NCBI RefSeq assembly: GCF_943734655.1
Contig: NC_071354.1
Span: forward strand, 38,155,347 to 38,219,346
DNA from: Sabethes cyaneus
Taxonomy: Eukaryota; Arthropoda; Insecta; Diptera; Culicidae
DNA length: 64,000 nucleotides
Direction: 5' to 3'
The position numbers and the translations under genes were made by a program. Numbering within the stretch: position 1 is the first letter of the stretch; each line of letters starts with the position of its first letter. Under the pieces are notes generated by a model, which saw nothing but the letters and a program-made list of their open reading frames with translations, made no database searches and was not told the origin of the DNA. Shown one piece after another: positions 1-12,669 of this stretch.

Positions 1-2849
1 ATGTTATCAGTTTTTATCTAATTTGACAACATCATACATTTTTTTGCAATTTAAAATGAAAAATGCGGTAATCTAAAAACACACCCAATTTTATTTTCCA
101 ATAAATATGTTTAAAATGTTCACCAGAAGATTCTGCATAAGAAACACTTAACTAGAAAACATAATATTGGTAGTTTTGGAGATATGGCGTTTTGAATATC
201 TGGGGCATGCGTAATTCTATCTGAATTGTTAGTGAAAGTATGTTCAAATTCGTCTGCTTACAGTTTCCGGACATTTCTAATAACTATTCTATTCTAATAA
301 CAAATAACAAATGTTATCTAAAACCATCACAAAAATGATTCAAAACGATACGAAGATCGTAGAAAGATGATTCCAAAGGGCCAAAATGCTTCGAAAGAAA
401 AATACAAAAATGACACGAAAAAGGCATAAATTAATAGAGATAACAGATAATACAAAAATAACACAGTGAACAGTGAAACAATAGTATAGGGTAATATCGT
501 TAGCATCGGGCTACTGTTATGGTCGGGTCATAACGATTTAATGGTTCTACTATACTCGTGCTATCTATTTACAAGCATTGTAAAACTTCTTACTGTGACT
601 GCTAACTTTTCACATTTTGGAAATGGAGAACAAGAAGCAAGTTGATGTAAATTACACGGACTTGAAAGCTGCCTTGGATAGAATTGATCATACCATATTA
701 CTGGAGTAAACTTTTACAGCTAGAGCACAGACAAACAGACGTAACACTCGTTTTCCATTCTTAGTACCTATTAAAGCGTCATTTCAAATTTGAGCTTAGT
801 TGGAAATGTCTCCGTTTTGGTCAAAGTGGCGCTTTTTGACGAAAGAAGGGGAATTCCCCGTAAAAAATACTTGCTATTTTTTGATGATTCAATGGCTAAG
901 CTGGTACCTACGAGGAGGAGTGCTGCATGTGAAGCTTGATTCTTGTATTTTTTCACAGTTTGCGAACATGACTGGAATTCCTCAAAGTAGTAATTTGAAA
1001 CCGCTACCTTGGCAATATTTTTGACTTCACTTAAATATGCCTGTAAGTTTATTATTTTTCAAGCAATCAGTTGAATAATTTCCATAAATATACCTTATTC
1101 TTAGACCTTTGCATCGACGTATTTAGATTTCCAGATTCTTTTTGGAGCGGAAATTATGCGCGATCGTCAAAAGAGGGGCCCAAGTACAATGACATTCCCT
1201 CACAAAAACAATTAAATAAAAAGACACTGACGCAGAGATGACGCATAGATGATAAAAAAGTACATATAAATGGTACACAATAATTTTAGTTAATATTTTA
1301 GAAGAAGAAATTTAAATTTCTTTATGTTTAATGTTAATGTTTAATTAAATTTAATATACCATTTAAAATCGCGCTCTGGGTCATTCGTGACTTCTGTGGA
1401 GTCGGGATTTGAGCCTAGTTCCTTGGTGTGAGAGCCACGAGAGGTGTGAATGCTTCTTCAGGATTGGCCCTTAGAATCACGGTTTATTATAATGACATAA
1501 AAAATAGTTATTTCCTAACATAAATAATGCAAAAATTCTACATAAATTACAAAAAAATATAACTGATGGAACAAAAATGGTACAAAAAAAAAAAATACAA
1601 AGTAAAAATATTATACAAAAAATAATAAACAAGACATAAAATTAACTAATGTTTATTTGACCGTCTTAGTAGAATACCTGAATCAATAAAAAGAATAAAA
1701 CAAAAATTATTTATATCCTTTAATTATCGTTTAATAAAATAAATTGTAAAATAAATTTTGATTAATCCCCCTACAAATGCAATAAAAAATGTATAACACA
1801 TTGTTGTGTTCTGCACAGTTTTATAGCATGTTATTACAAGGAATTTTGCGAAAGACAATAACCTTCTGTCTCTTCAGCAAAGGCAGAAAAATTCTATTTT
1901 TCATATATGAAAAATCGTTAAAATTCGTATTTCAGCTGTTTTTGTAGTTGTTGTATGAATGTTTCCTGTTTTTCAAAGTTGTACAAATAGTAAAAATACA
2001 CAACATTGCTGAATATAGTATACCTCTATCTTTGATTGTTTAGGAATTGTTGAACTTTTAATATAGAAATAGGGTATGTTTCTACATCGTCGTAATTGCC
2101 TATTCCTGTCCTATCCAACACAAATTATTAAAAATATCAGCATTTTTCTGACACACAATGCAAAACTAATATTTTAGTTTGTTGTCTATGACATGCGATC
2201 AATCAAAGTGAGCTGAGATCTATTTAAATGCTTTTTATCATTAAAGCAGTCCTACCAGCCAAATTTCCTACGTTTTTTCGTGCGACGAAGTAGACAATGT
2301 CGACTAATCGTTTTAATTTCCGTCATTCATTAATGAAAATAACTCACGCAAGGCATTGTCGTTTTTCTACAGCCAGGAAAACTTGCCTGACCTGCAGATA
2401 TTTGCAGAATAACATTTGTCATGCCGTCCTACACGAATACATGCGCGTTAGTTTCGTAAAAAATGTTGTGATTTTTAGTTCGGACGATGAAAAATTTTGA
2501 TGGACGGATTTTAAAACGGTACGACGAATTTTAGAAATAAAGTCAGTTGCGTAATTTCAATAATATGCTTTAATAATCGCTTTTCAGTGATTTCAAAGTT
2601 CACGGATCGGAAGGTAAGTGTGTTTTAGTCAAATCAGCACAAGAACTTTTGGAGTATTTATTAAATTCATCCAACAAATGATGAAAATTAGAATGGCTTA
2701 TTACGACGGGAATTAGAAAAAAAACCCTACCATAATTTTGATTGGCATCATCTTATTCAAAAAATTTCCCCTTGGAATGAGAATAGTTTCATGCAGGCTG
2801 AAAAGTTTTATAAATCATGTTTAAAAGCACAAACGTTAAACAAAATTTA
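1..2849. other. AT-rich intergenic DNA, no gene recognised
   Basis: No coding region with recognisable protein motifs is visible. The stretch is AT-rich with many stop codons in all frames. Around 1380-1480 there is a more GC-rich patch with a possible Pol III B-box-like string on the minus strand (GGCTCAAATCCC, about 1407-1418), which may be an old tRNA-derived SINE fragment, but no clear A box or ends were found. Confidence 0.5.
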
Positions 2850-2940
2850 TAGGCTGACAAAATCGGGATGAAAAGCTGATAAAATACAGGGTAGACCAAA
2901 TCGGGGGTAGACAAAATCGGGAGCTGACAAAATCGGAACA
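2850..2940 (+). repeat. Short phrase repeats GACAAAATCGGG
   Basis: Four imperfect copies of a phrase resembling GGCTGACAAAATCGGG lie within about 90 bp, just outside the Helitron that starts at 3014. The arrangement looks like the end of a phrase-type TA element (see 20206-24608). The other end was not located. Confidence 0.5.
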
Positions 2941-3013
2941 TTACAATATAGCGGTATATATTGTACAAAAATGGTACAAAAACACAAAAATAATAAAACT
3001 ATTATGTAAATAA

Positions 3014-4865
3014 CTAGCTGACTCGACAAACTTCGTATTGCCACAAATTAAACTATGTTGTACATAAATCGTGAATCTCGGATGACCTTTGTCACAATCC
3101 CGAATTTTGCATGTTTCTGAGGAGTTCATGGGTGTTTTAATATACAAATTTTCCTCACAGTAAAGTATAAAACAACTCCCCCGATCGCTCAGCCTGATAA
3201 AATAAAGCGGATAGTATTTAAATATTCGCCATCATTACGAACCATTTCGCCGAATACCATTTTGCGGAACACCAATTCTCGGTTGACCATAACGCAGAAT
3301 ATAGAATTTCGCAGAATACCATTTCGCGAAAAACTTTACGCGGGATGTACCATTTCACGGAAAATCTTTTCGTAGAAAGTACCATTTCGCAGGGGTGACC
3401 CAACTGAAGGAAAGTAATAGAGGTCAGTAGATCTAGGAAAATAAATAAACCTAGATAGAGGTGATCTCTACGGGGCTGCCCCCTCGCGGCCTATGGCCGA
3501 CTCGCGCTGAATTATCTAATGTTACTATTGATAGTTTTTGGTGGTCTTGTTATTGATTAATGTTTTATGAGTCTAAAATTTCTCGAGTTTGATTAGTTTT
3601 TGAGTTACGCAAAAATTTCTGTTTTATTTGTATGAGAGTCCTTATCCCCCTACCACAGGGGTGAGGGGTCTCAAACCATCATTAAAAAAATTCCCGCTTC
3701 TAAAACCCCCCACATGCCAAATTTGGTTCCATTTGCTTGATTACTTCTAGAGTTATGAGGAAATTTGTATTTCATTTGTATAGGAGCCCCCCCCCCCTCC
3801 TAAAGTCGAGAGGTTTCATTTCACCATAGAAAAATTCTTGTCTCCAAAAACACCCACATGTCAAATTTGGTTCCATTTGCTTGATTAGTTCTCGAGTTAT
3901 GAGGAAATTTGTATTTCATTTGTGTGGAAGCCCCCCTCTTAAAAGGGAGAGGGGTCATTATTCCCCTACTATAGAGGGGAGGGATCTCGATTCACCATAG
4001 AAAAACTTGCCTAGAAAAACACCCACATGCTAAATTTGGTTCCGATCCGTTGATTAGTTCTGGAGTTATGAGGAAATTTATTTTTCTTTTGTATGGGAGC
4101 CCCCCCCCCTCCTAAAAAGGTAAGGGGTCCTAATTCATCATAGAAATAATTCATGCCTCCAAAAACACCCACATGCCAAATATGGTTCCATTTGATTAAT
4201 TAGTTCTCGAGTTATGAAGAAATTTGTATTTCATTTGCATAGGAGCTCCCCCTCCTAAAGTGGAGAGAGGTTTCAACTCACCATAGAAAAAATTCTTGTC
4301 TCCAAAAACACCCACATGTCAAATTTGGTTCCATTTGCTTGATTAGTTTTCGAGTTATGAGGAAATTTGTATTTCATTTGTATGCGAGCCCCCCCTCCTC
4401 CTAAAGTGGGGGGGGGGGGTCTTAATTCACCAGAGAAAAAATTGTTGTCTCCAAAAACACCCACATGTAAAATTTGGTTCCATTTGCTTGACTAGTTCTC
4501 GCGTTATGCAGAAATTTGTGTTTCATTTGTATGGGAGCCCCCCTTCTTAGAGGGGGAGGATCTCTAACCATCATAAGAACCTTCCCTGGTACCAAAAACC
4601 CCTACATGCAAATTTTCACACCGATCGGTTCAGTAGTTTTCGATTCTATAAGGAACATAGAGCAGACAGAAATCCATTCTTATAGGCATAGATTTGTATG
4701 ACAACCCCCCTCTTAGTGGGGGGAGGGGTATTTTGCCATCGAGAGAACCTTCCCTAGCCCCAAAAACCTCTACATGCAAATTCTCACGCCGATCGGTTCA
4801 GTAGTTTTCGATTCTATAAGGAACATACGGACAGACAGACAGAAATCCTTTTTTATAGATATAGA
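3014..4865 (-). mobile_element. Non-autonomous Helitron, copy 1
   Basis: The element reads on the minus strand from a 5' TC (4865-4864) to a 3' CTAG (3017-3014). It is flanked by A on the 5' side and T on the 3' side, the signature of Helitron insertion without target duplication. The interior holds (i) a cluster of ATTTCGCGAA-type phrases at 3230-3400 and (ii) about six degenerate units of roughly 170-190 bp (3590-4800), each with a CTCGAGTTATGAGGAAATTT core, a C-rich tract and a CCACATG-AAATTTGG block. The 5' end carries the GTCTGTCTGTC tract. No Rep/helicase gene is present. The same element lies in the opposite orientation at 40673-41950, which confirms both ends. Confidence 0.85.
3590..4800 (-). 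repeat. Internal tandem units of the Helitron
   Basis: Degenerate repeats of roughly 170-190 bp share an open-air order: an ATGAGGAAATTTGTATTTCATTTG block, a run of C, a TCACCATAGAAAAATTC block, and CACCCACATG followed by AAATTTGGTTCCATTTG. Homopolymer C and G runs vary in length between units. Similar units occur in the second Helitron and as fragments at 12305-12669 and about 52240-52370. Confidence 0.8.
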
Positions 4866-5177
4866 TATGTGGCACCAAACTGGTACAAAATTGACACAAG
4901 CAATGAGAGAAAAATGCCTCAAAAATGATACAATAAAATTCGAAAAACAGTACAGATATGGCACAAAGACGAAACAGTAATGAATAAAAATACAGGAAAT
5001 AATGCAAAATCAACTTCTTTTTCTTAAGCGTTGCTTCAATGACCGTTACCTAGTTTTCTGCTCTTTCCTCTTCAGGCCTTGTCCCATTCTTTTCGATCCT
5101 ATCAACATCTTTGTTTTATTACTTTCTTTTATCGTCTCCTACGTCAATTGTAAAAAACTACCGTTACAAAAAATGTA

Positions 5178-5533
5178 CCGTGCCAGCACCATATTCAAGA
5201 CAGTGCCTAATTCTGGACAGTTGCAGATTTGACCTTCATATTGACAATAATCTAGCTATTAGAACTATTTTCATTGGCGGAAATGAAAAGGAGAGATTTA
5301 ACCCCTCCCTAGAAAAATTGACTTGGCCGACCAATAAAACGGTCGGAAAAAATTCCGGGGCTATAGCCCCCCCCCTAGAAATGAGCGCTAGTTCCGCCAA
5401 AGACTATTTTAGTAATATAAAATCATCACATGTAGTTATTACATTGTTAAAATAGCTAGAATTTTGTCAATATGTAAGCCAAATCGGCAATTGTTCAGAA
5501 TTAGGTACTCTCTTGAATATGGTGCTGGCACGG
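5178..5533. mobile_element. TA-flanked MITE with 57 bp inverted ends
   Basis: The left end begins CCGTGCCAGCACCATATTCA and the right end is its reverse complement over about 57 bp with a few mismatches. TA flanks both ends (5176-5177 and 5534-5535). It has no coding capacity, fitting a Tc1/mariner-type non-autonomous element. A second MITE is inserted at 5272-5402. Confidence 0.85.
5272..5402. mobile_element. hAT-type MITE nested in the TA MITE
   Basis: A 131 bp insert has ends CATTGGCGGAA and, reverse-complemented from the right, CTTTGGCGGAA. The 8 bp ACTATTTT is duplicated exactly on both sides (5264-5271 and 5403-5410). An 8 bp duplication is the hallmark of hAT transposition. It is non-coding. 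Confidence 0.85.
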
Positions 5534-5535
5534 TA

Positions 5536-7090
5536 CTGATTGAAACTTTGGGATAGTCTTTGTAGAATACGAAACCTGAAATTCATGAAAAGAAAAAAAC
5601 TTTTCCCAAATAAATTCCATTATAAATATTTAACCGCGGCAGTTACGTATTTCGCCTACGACTTGCAGGCTCCTTCAGTGTCTGTTTCTGTGTTCTACTA
5701 AGACGCTTCAAAAACTTTAATCAAAAACACGAGGTTGGTCTGGTACAAAATAGGTTTAGTTAATAAAAACTTTTAATTATGTATTAGAAACTTTTATTTT
5801 TAAGTGCACAGTTACATCTTAATAAAAGTGATGTAAAAATCGCAGTTTTCGCCTTGTTAAAAGTGGCAAATTATGTGATCCAGGTGGCAGTACAGTGCCA
5901 CCAATTCGGATTCGGCCTACAGGAAGCTCTGTTGAATATTTTTCTGTATTTTATGGTAGCTAAATAAAAAGGAAAGCCATATGATTTTTTGAAGAAAATT
6001 TAATCAAAATACACGTATTCAGGCATGACCGAATTTTTATTGTAACAGCCTTTAGTCACACATAATATTAACAAAAAAGGAATTAGGGGTGACCACGGTA
6101 AATATCAATTACCTTATGTATCGTTCGGAAAAGGGAATTCTGCTGCCATCTGCTTATCTTCGCGTAGTACACGCAGACGGTTGGTACTAGGTACAAATTG
6201 TCCTAATCCTACGTCATAACATGATAACAAAAAACTGTTTTTCGATTACAAAGTTTGAACACTAAAAAATTTGGGAATGATAACTTTGGTGGAGTAAAAT
6301 TATGCTTTCTATGCTTTTTCTATTTCCCATATCATAATTCATTATTAGAACTTTTCCTCGAACATGGTTCATCATTCTTCGCTCTGGCTTGTTTGGAACT
6401 GCAAAGAATGCTTTACTTCTGTTAAATCTTTATCATCGACCAGTGTTCGTAATTCGGTCTTAGCTTCTGCGTTCAGCAGGATTGATTTTCATTCCCTGGA
6501 AGCCACAATGACGCTATTGTCATTGTACCACTGCACTGGTTGATCGAATTTCAATAATGGCAGTTTACCAAGTCGCACCAGAAAAAGCAGACTTCTTCGG
6601 AAGTTGAGGATAAGTACAACTAATGTAATAGCATTTGGTTACTGGTACTGATTTTTAGGAAGTTCAAACGTTCCATTCTTTCGGCATAAGTTTACAGTTA
6701 CTACGAAGATCATGCAGCTCGAGCCATATCTAATAAGCTTTGATTACTGTAAGGTGGTAAAAGCTCCAAGGAAGTTTGCTACCGATAGAACGGGAGCAAA
6801 TAAATCACTGCGAAAATCAACGCATTGTAGGTGTCGAATGTCAGGTGACGAAAATAAAAATGCTAACTTATGTCTGCTAAACGGTATGTGATTCGTTGAT
6901 AATGTGGTGATAAACACCCACTCGTACTAAAACCCTTGATTTCCCATGACGTGACGGTATTTTACATTTTTATCACCAAATTGATACGTTTTCGATTTAC
7001 GATTTAACGAAACCGTTTATTATCGCTGCTAAGATTAGTAATCTATTAAAAGCTAGGAGTGTCGAAAGGTTTTCCGGACGATAAAGAGCT
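5536..7090. other. Intergenic DNA upstream of protease gene 1
   Basis: No gene recognised. Two TGATAA strings at 6898-6903 and 6908-6913 lie about 190-205 bp upstream of the TATA box of the next gene and could bind GATA factors, which act at insect midgut promoters. The rest is unassigned. Confidence 0.45.
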
Positions 7091-7102
7091 GTTGATTGCC
7101 TG

Positions 7103-7109
7103 TATAAAA
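7103..7109 (+). promoter_or_regulatory. TATA box of protease gene 1
   Basis: TATAAAA lies 37 bp before the ATG at 7146, leaving a very short 5' leader, as is usual for insect digestive protease genes. Confidence 0.75.
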
Positions 7110-7145
7110 GTGGCCTGTTGACCTTAAGCCGGTTAAACATTCGCG

Positions 7146-7984
7146 ATGTCTCGACTAAGTGTGGTTATTGTGCTAGGTTTGATCGGTGCTATTTACGCCA
7201 GAACCCTCCCAGATGAATATACGGCGTGGGAAGGTCGCATTGTAGGCGGTTCCAATGCTGCCGAAGGACAGTTTCCGTATCAGGTGTCGCTGCGATCAGC
7301 CGCCAATAGCCACTTCTGTGGAGGCTCAATCATCAACACCAATTGGGCGATGTCTGCGGCACATTGTACTGTCGGCAGAACAGTAGCAAACACTATTGTG
7401 GTTGCAGGATCACTTTTGTTGAACGCCGGAGGAACAACACATCAGGCACAGACTATCGTCAATCATCCTGCATATAGCTCGTTGACATTGGCAAACGATA
7501 TCTCTTTAGTGCGCGTGGCAACTCCTTTCGTTTTCTCACCGACTGTCGGTTCTGTTGAATTGGAATCAAACTTCATTGAATCTGCAACTGGTGCGCAAGC
7601 ATCCGGCTGGGGTCAAACAACGGTTAGCGAGGATTTGGATATATTAGCATAGATAAATAATACTTAAATATTACTTTTTTCCGACAGCACCCAGGCTCGA
7701 TACCAAATCACCTGCAGTGGGTCAACGTTGACATCATCACCTTGGCAGCCTGTAGGGGCGCTCATAATGCGGTAAACGCTGCCCGGGTTCACGATAATAC
7801 AATTTGTACCCAATCTCCTGTGGGAGTAGGCATGTGCATGGGAGATTCCGGTGGTCCACTGTCGCACGCAGGCTTCCAGCAGGGTATCGTTTCGTGGGGC
7901 ATTGCTTGTGCGCAAGGTTTTCCGGATGTTTTTGCTCGCGTTTCTTCCCACCGCGCTTGGGTTTTGGAAAATACAGCCAACTAA
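7146..7984 (+). CDS. Chymotrypsin-fold serine protease, brachyurin-like (gene 1)
   Basis: This encodes a secreted endopeptidase of 257 aa, probably a digestive enzyme. Exon 1 is 7146-7622 and exon 2 is 7688-7984; the 65 bp intron has GT..AG ends and is phase 0. A signal peptide occupies about residues 1-18, a short propeptide ends in WEGR, and activation is at R31-IVGG. The triad is His73 (SAAHC), Asp118 (ANDISLV) and Ser213 (GDSGGP). Position 189 is Gly and position 226 is Asp (FPDVF), the pocket of crab collagenase rather than trypsin. An AATAAA lies at 7999-8004. Unlike its relatives it has no intron after the signal peptide, but it keeps the intron after GWG. The pocket suggests broad specificity; this is inference. 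Confidence 0.93.
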
Positions 7985-8004
7985 GTTAGTTACTGATAAA
8001 TAAA

Positions 8005-8561
8005 TATAAATCGTTATAACAATGTACGTAATTTAGCATATTGTATTTTCAAGTAACCTCCAGAACTTTTATGTGGTTATGAATAAGTCTGACACAGAGA
8101 CAAAAACTGCCAGTGTTCTAGCTTTCGTAAAGTAAACTGTAGAAGCTGGCAATGCGATCCGTCATGGTACTCAAGTTTGCTGCGTAAGAGTGTTCTGGCT
8201 CCATGAGTTGTGTTCATTGTTGGATGTTCCATTGTTTTGACATTCCAAGTCAGTTTCGCTCTAGTTATACTGCCTGTTGTCTGTCCACGGTTTACAATAT
8301 AGCAATCCAGTCTTTCCTGTGATCTACCGATCGTAACATTGGGTGCGCCCGAGCAGGAAGCTATACCAAAAGAGTATCTTACTGATATGATTCATATTTA
8401 TATGATGATGGAGATATTTACGATAACATATTTGTTATTGAGAAGATATTTAGAACATACGTTATAAGATGAGTTTAATAACTGATTGTGTCATCATCTA
8501 ATATTATAAGCGTCGTGATTTGTCTGTAACAAAAACCAGGCATCTGACAGGACGCCATATA
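8005..8561. other. Intergenic DNA, nothing recognised
   Basis: AT-rich sequence downstream of gene 1 with no gene, repeat or terminal inverted repeat that I can define. Confidence 0.4.
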
Positions 8562-8684
8562 GGGTGATTTATGTATTTTGGACAGGCGTTACGCGTACGC
8601 TATTTTTGGCATTTACGGTAAAATCAAATGGAAATGTCCAAAATAGCGTACGCGTAACGCCTGTCCAAAATACATAACTCACTC
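8562..8684. mobile_element. Hairpin MITE, TA-flanked, 123 bp
   Basis: The two arms (8562-8610 and 8636-8684) are near-perfect inverted repeats sharing TTGGACAGGCGTTACGCGTA, with a spacer of about 25 bp. TA duplicates flank it (8560-8561 and 8685-8686). It has no coding capacity and would fold into a stable hairpin if transcribed. Confidence 0.85.
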
Positions 8685-8689
8685 TATCC

Positions 8690-9640
8690 GTGGTAAGCGT
8701 ATTAAGCGAAGACTCAAACCAATTATGCCGGATTGTAGTCAAGCCTAGCATCAGTAACGTAGCTTATTGAGCTACATTACACCAAATTTTGAAGTGAAAA
8801 TATTCGATTTCCATAACACGGTTGGACATTATTTTGCCTTTTACATAGCTTTGTTTTTCTCTTCGTCTGAAAAATAGGCATCGCTGTTCATTTAGAGCAC
8901 ATGTATTGCCGTCGTGTAAACGAGTGTTTACTGTACGATCCTCTGTCATCGTAAAATATCCTCTCATCCAATACCCTTTTATTTTAGTTCATAATGTATG
9001 AAACGTTAGCTAATATTGCTTAAATCGTTCATCAAGATCTTCTAGCAGCTCAGGGCTTACAATCGATTATCTTAGGCTTTTCCCGACTCAACCTAAATAC
9101 GCGTTGGCCTGGGGATTTTGCCGGCTCGACCATAATATGAGTTGTTTTTGGGCTTTTCCTTACTTAACCCAATCGCAATAGGCCATTAGGCTTTTCCATG
9201 TTAAAACTTCCTAAGCGTTGGTGGCTTTGGACTTTCCCTTACTCAACCTCTTCAATCTTTGATCCTATTTTTTAGACCTTAGTTATTACATCGCGTTGTT
9301 TTGCTTATCTTACTAAAATTTTTCAACTGCATGAACCCGACTTAGCTGTTGAAAGTTTTTAAAAAGGTCAACATGTTTCCATTTCGGATTCGGATTTCAT
9401 AGGCTTTTCCACTTATTTTGACATAAATTGTTTGACGAATCGACTAGCGGTAGAGCAGAAAAAACTTTCACGCCTATGCATTCTAATGCCTCGTGGTACA
9501 AACTCAGTAGAGGACGCTCCTGCAAAATCACGTCTTTTGAATTCCGTCCACTTTTTTCTCAGAAGTGTATTGGAACAGACTTTCTTCTGTTTTGTTAGTA
9601 TTTTTGAGTTTTAGTATCAAACACATTCTGAATATAATTG
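8690..9640. other. Intergenic DNA with degenerate ~55 bp repeats
   Basis: No gene recognised. Between about 9050 and 9260 there are roughly four degenerate units built on GGCTTTTCC followed by ACTCAACC, spaced about 55 bp. The rest is unassigned. Confidence 0.45.
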
Positions 9641-9845
9641 GGTATGAAATGGGGAAGGCAATGAGGAGCGTCCAATATAGCTCTAGCTATCCCAAGCCCC
9701 TACCTAGCGCCTCCACGTGGCCATACCCGGTAATGCTCTAATGAGTAGCCAAGCTAGGAGGTGCGATACTGTGTGGTTCCCGGCTGCCTGATCTCATAAT
9801 CGAGGTTTTGGGCAGACGGTGGAGCCACACGATCTGGTAAGCATA
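9640..9845. repeat. Dispersed repeat, copy 1
   Basis: A block containing GCCTCCACGTGGCCATAC and GAGTAGC.AAGCTAGG recurs at about 34020-34165. The core match is about 130 bp at roughly 80 percent identity by eye. The parent element is not identified; it could be a retrotransposon untranslated end. Confidence 0.6.
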
Positions 9846-10965
9846 ATATAAGTTATTTTAATTATTTTTTTCGTTTTAGCTTATGAAGCATTTACTGCTT
9901 TATAGTGAAAACTTTGGCCAATACGAGTGTTAATACTGCATATGGATATTGGATACCAGAAGAAAAATTAAATTAATTATTAGAAGCATTTATGGAAACT
10001 AAAAGGACGCAACTCTATTCCATTCGAAGGACTGCTGGTGAGATTGTTCTATTTTTACCCATATATACCACATTTCATAAATAAACTAGAATCGGGAAGA
10101 GGGAAGGACCATCAGAGCACTTGTTTGAAGCGGTGGGCCTAGGGAGAGTGAAACAGTCAACTTTCTAGGGTTAATCTTGGCCCGATTGACAACACATCGT
10201 GGATAATGGGCGGGCTCTTCTCCCCACCTTCTGGAGTCATTCTGCATTAAGACGGTTTATTCAACGATTGACTCAGATGACTTAGCCCTTGGAAGGAGTT
10301 TCTCTAAATCCCTGGTACGTGTAAGTGATGTTGCTTATCGACCAATTCCCTTTTGGCCCTTCATACAAGAGTTGGGAAGCATGACCAATCGTTGAATATG
10401 TTCAACTCTTTTTGACATGATAGGCTCATTGCTATGAACGGGTGTTCTGCTATGGCAGGTGGTAGTACCATATATTCATCATATTCAAACACATTCTGAA
10501 TATAATTGAAATAATTGAAATAATGGCTTCGTAAATGGTTTATCTTGGCAGGATCGCCAATATGATATCCAGTATTTCAGGTCTATACTACTATGATCTC
10601 GAAAATTCTCTCCTATTTTTGTTCTATGACTGAGCACGTTTATAATGCTAATATTGAAATAAAGACCCTTTATTCATAGTCAGCACATTCGTGGGTTGAT
10701 CGGCCATCTCCCGATCTTTGGTTGGAGCATCCCTAACGTATGGACCATCATTCCCTTCCAGCATGGCTCCTATAGCGCGACGATGTCCAACTTGTGGCTC
10801 TTCACTTTTTCGGACACACATGAGTACTTTATAGAAATTTTAGAGGCCCATAGTTTCACGTTCCGAGATTTCGCTTCAGTCCGATCCCGTCCCTTGGCTA
10901 TTTGCCGATTGTTCCGATCCGAATTATTTGCCATATTTTATTTTATTTTTTAATCTTACTTCTTC
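9846..10965. other. Intergenic DNA, unassigned
   Basis: No recognisable gene. An 85-codon open frame at 10696-10953 (+) has no motif I recognise and lies next to LINE debris; it is probably chance or transposon-derived. Confidence 0.4.
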
Positions 10966-11770
10966 CATCAGAGAGCCGGGGTGGCTATTGCCGTATATAG
11001 AATTCCTCTTCTGTACTCGGTGTTGAGTTACTCGTCGCCAATTTGTTGAGCGTCTCGACCCACGCAAGTCGGTTTCAACCTGGTCGAACCATCTAGCACG
11101 TTGGGTCCCTCTATTAATGGTGCCGGTGGGCTTCTAGAAGAGAACGGATTTCACAGCAAATTCGTCCGGTATCCTTGTGTTCCCAAATGTATGAACTCAT
11201 CAACCGCTTCCAGTACCGCTTCGTCCTACCATAAATTTGGTTTTCGATGCATTGATTTGTAAGTCAATTCTCCTAACCTCCGTATTTGGTCGTCTGCAAT
11301 GCCTAGGAGTCAGAAGCTCGTTCCTCTCGTTTTGATGCCCGCTCGTCGGATAACACCTTTAATAGCGATGTTGAATAACATACATCCACTTGCCCTTGCA
11401 ACCCTCTGTGCGATTCGGCAGAACTCTAGAGTGCCCTCGCTCCAGGATAGCTTTGATCAGCCGTCCGTCAGTTTGTCCGGAATACCTACTCGTGCATTAT
11501 CTGCCATAATTGTTCGCGCTCCACTGTATCGTATGCTGTCTTGAAATTCAAGAAAAAAATATGCACGTAAACGTTGCCATTTCTCGAGGATTTGTCGGAG
11601 AGGAAAAATTTGATCCTTAGTAGCACGGGCCCCAACAAACCCCGCCTGATATTGCCCTACGAATTCTTTTGTTACTGAGGACGATAGATGACGTAACAAA
11701 ACCCGGGAGAGCACCTTGAAGGCGGCGTTGACCAACATAATGTTGCGGTAATTATCGTAATCTAGCCATC
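10966..11770 (-). mobile_element. LINE fragment: reverse transcriptase and C-terminus
   Basis: A non-LTR retrotransposon remnant on the minus strand. The frame 11738-11457 shows reverse-transcriptase text (LVNAAFKVLSRVLLRHL, then AGFVGARATKDQIFPLRQI). Towards 10970 comes the degenerate C-terminal part that also occurs at 46795-47110 and 63582-64000. It has deletions and frameshifts and is inactive. The clade is not assigned. Confidence 0.75.
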
Positions 11771-12304
11771 AGTGTGCCACTGTTAAGATCCAGTCTCAAA
11801 GCATACTGATTTTACCTCGTTCCGGATATTTGACAGTTTTCCCATGGATTTTCTGTCAAATTTTCGCCTGGTACTTTAGTGACATACGTTTTCCACGGGT
11901 TACTGTGATCGTGTGCTCGTTTCATCTGTCAAAAATACGTATTTTCTATAAATCATGTGTGCATTTGTTATAGCCGCATGGTCTGTTTTGTAACGTTTTA
12001 GCTTCGGTTAAATTAATTTCGGTAAATGTACATAATCAAACAGCATAATGCGCAAAAAGGGGAAAGTTTTGCGTGAAAAATAAATGAGAATAATTGAATT
12101 TTATAAGATAGAAAGTTTATTAAAACGTGAAAACAGACATTGGGTCAGTAAATCGGATAAAGTGGCTAGTGCCATGCTGCAATTAAACGAAAGTTAAAAA
12201 TCGAAACATTCAGCGACAGTTAAATATTTCATTGGGAAATTTGCTACGAATTCTATCATCTCACTATCGAAAATCAGAACTACACTGTAAGTTACCAGTT
12301 TATA

Positions 12305-12669
12305 AGGAAACTCAAAGTTTTGATTAGTTCTCGAGTTATGAAGAAATTTGTGTTTCATTTGTATGCGAGCCGCCCATTCTAGAGGAGGGGAGGGATCTCA
12401 AACCACCATAGAAAAAAATCCAGTTTTTAGAAACCCCCACATGCCAAATTTGGTTTCATTTCCTTGATTAATAGTCGAGTTGTGCGGAAATTTGTATTTC
12501 ATTTGTATGGCAGTCCCCCCTCTTAGAGGAAGGAGGGGTCTCAATCTATCATGGGAAAAATGTCTGCCACCAAAAGACTTTACATGCCAAATTTGGTTGT
12601 CTTTGCTGGATTAGTTCCCGAGCTATGAAGAAATTTGTGTTTAATTTGTATTGGGGAAGGGGTCTCAAA
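12305..12669. mobile_element. Helitron fragment, left part
   Basis: Three degenerate copies of the CTCGAGTTATGAAGAAATTTG-type unit typical of the Helitrons at 3014-4865 and 40673-41950. The fragment is interrupted at 12669 by the hAT element and resumes at 14367 with the duplicated GTCTCAAA. Confidence 0.75.

Noticed and set aside
3590..4800. CRISPR-like or satellite array
   Set aside because: The units are degenerate, have no constant spacers, and are internal to an element with Helitron ends.
7664..7980. Antisense and frame-shifted open frames over protease exons (also at 16003-16473, 33473-33841, 43030-43722, 50342-50590)
   Set aside because: Shadows of the real protease exons on the other strand or in other frames.
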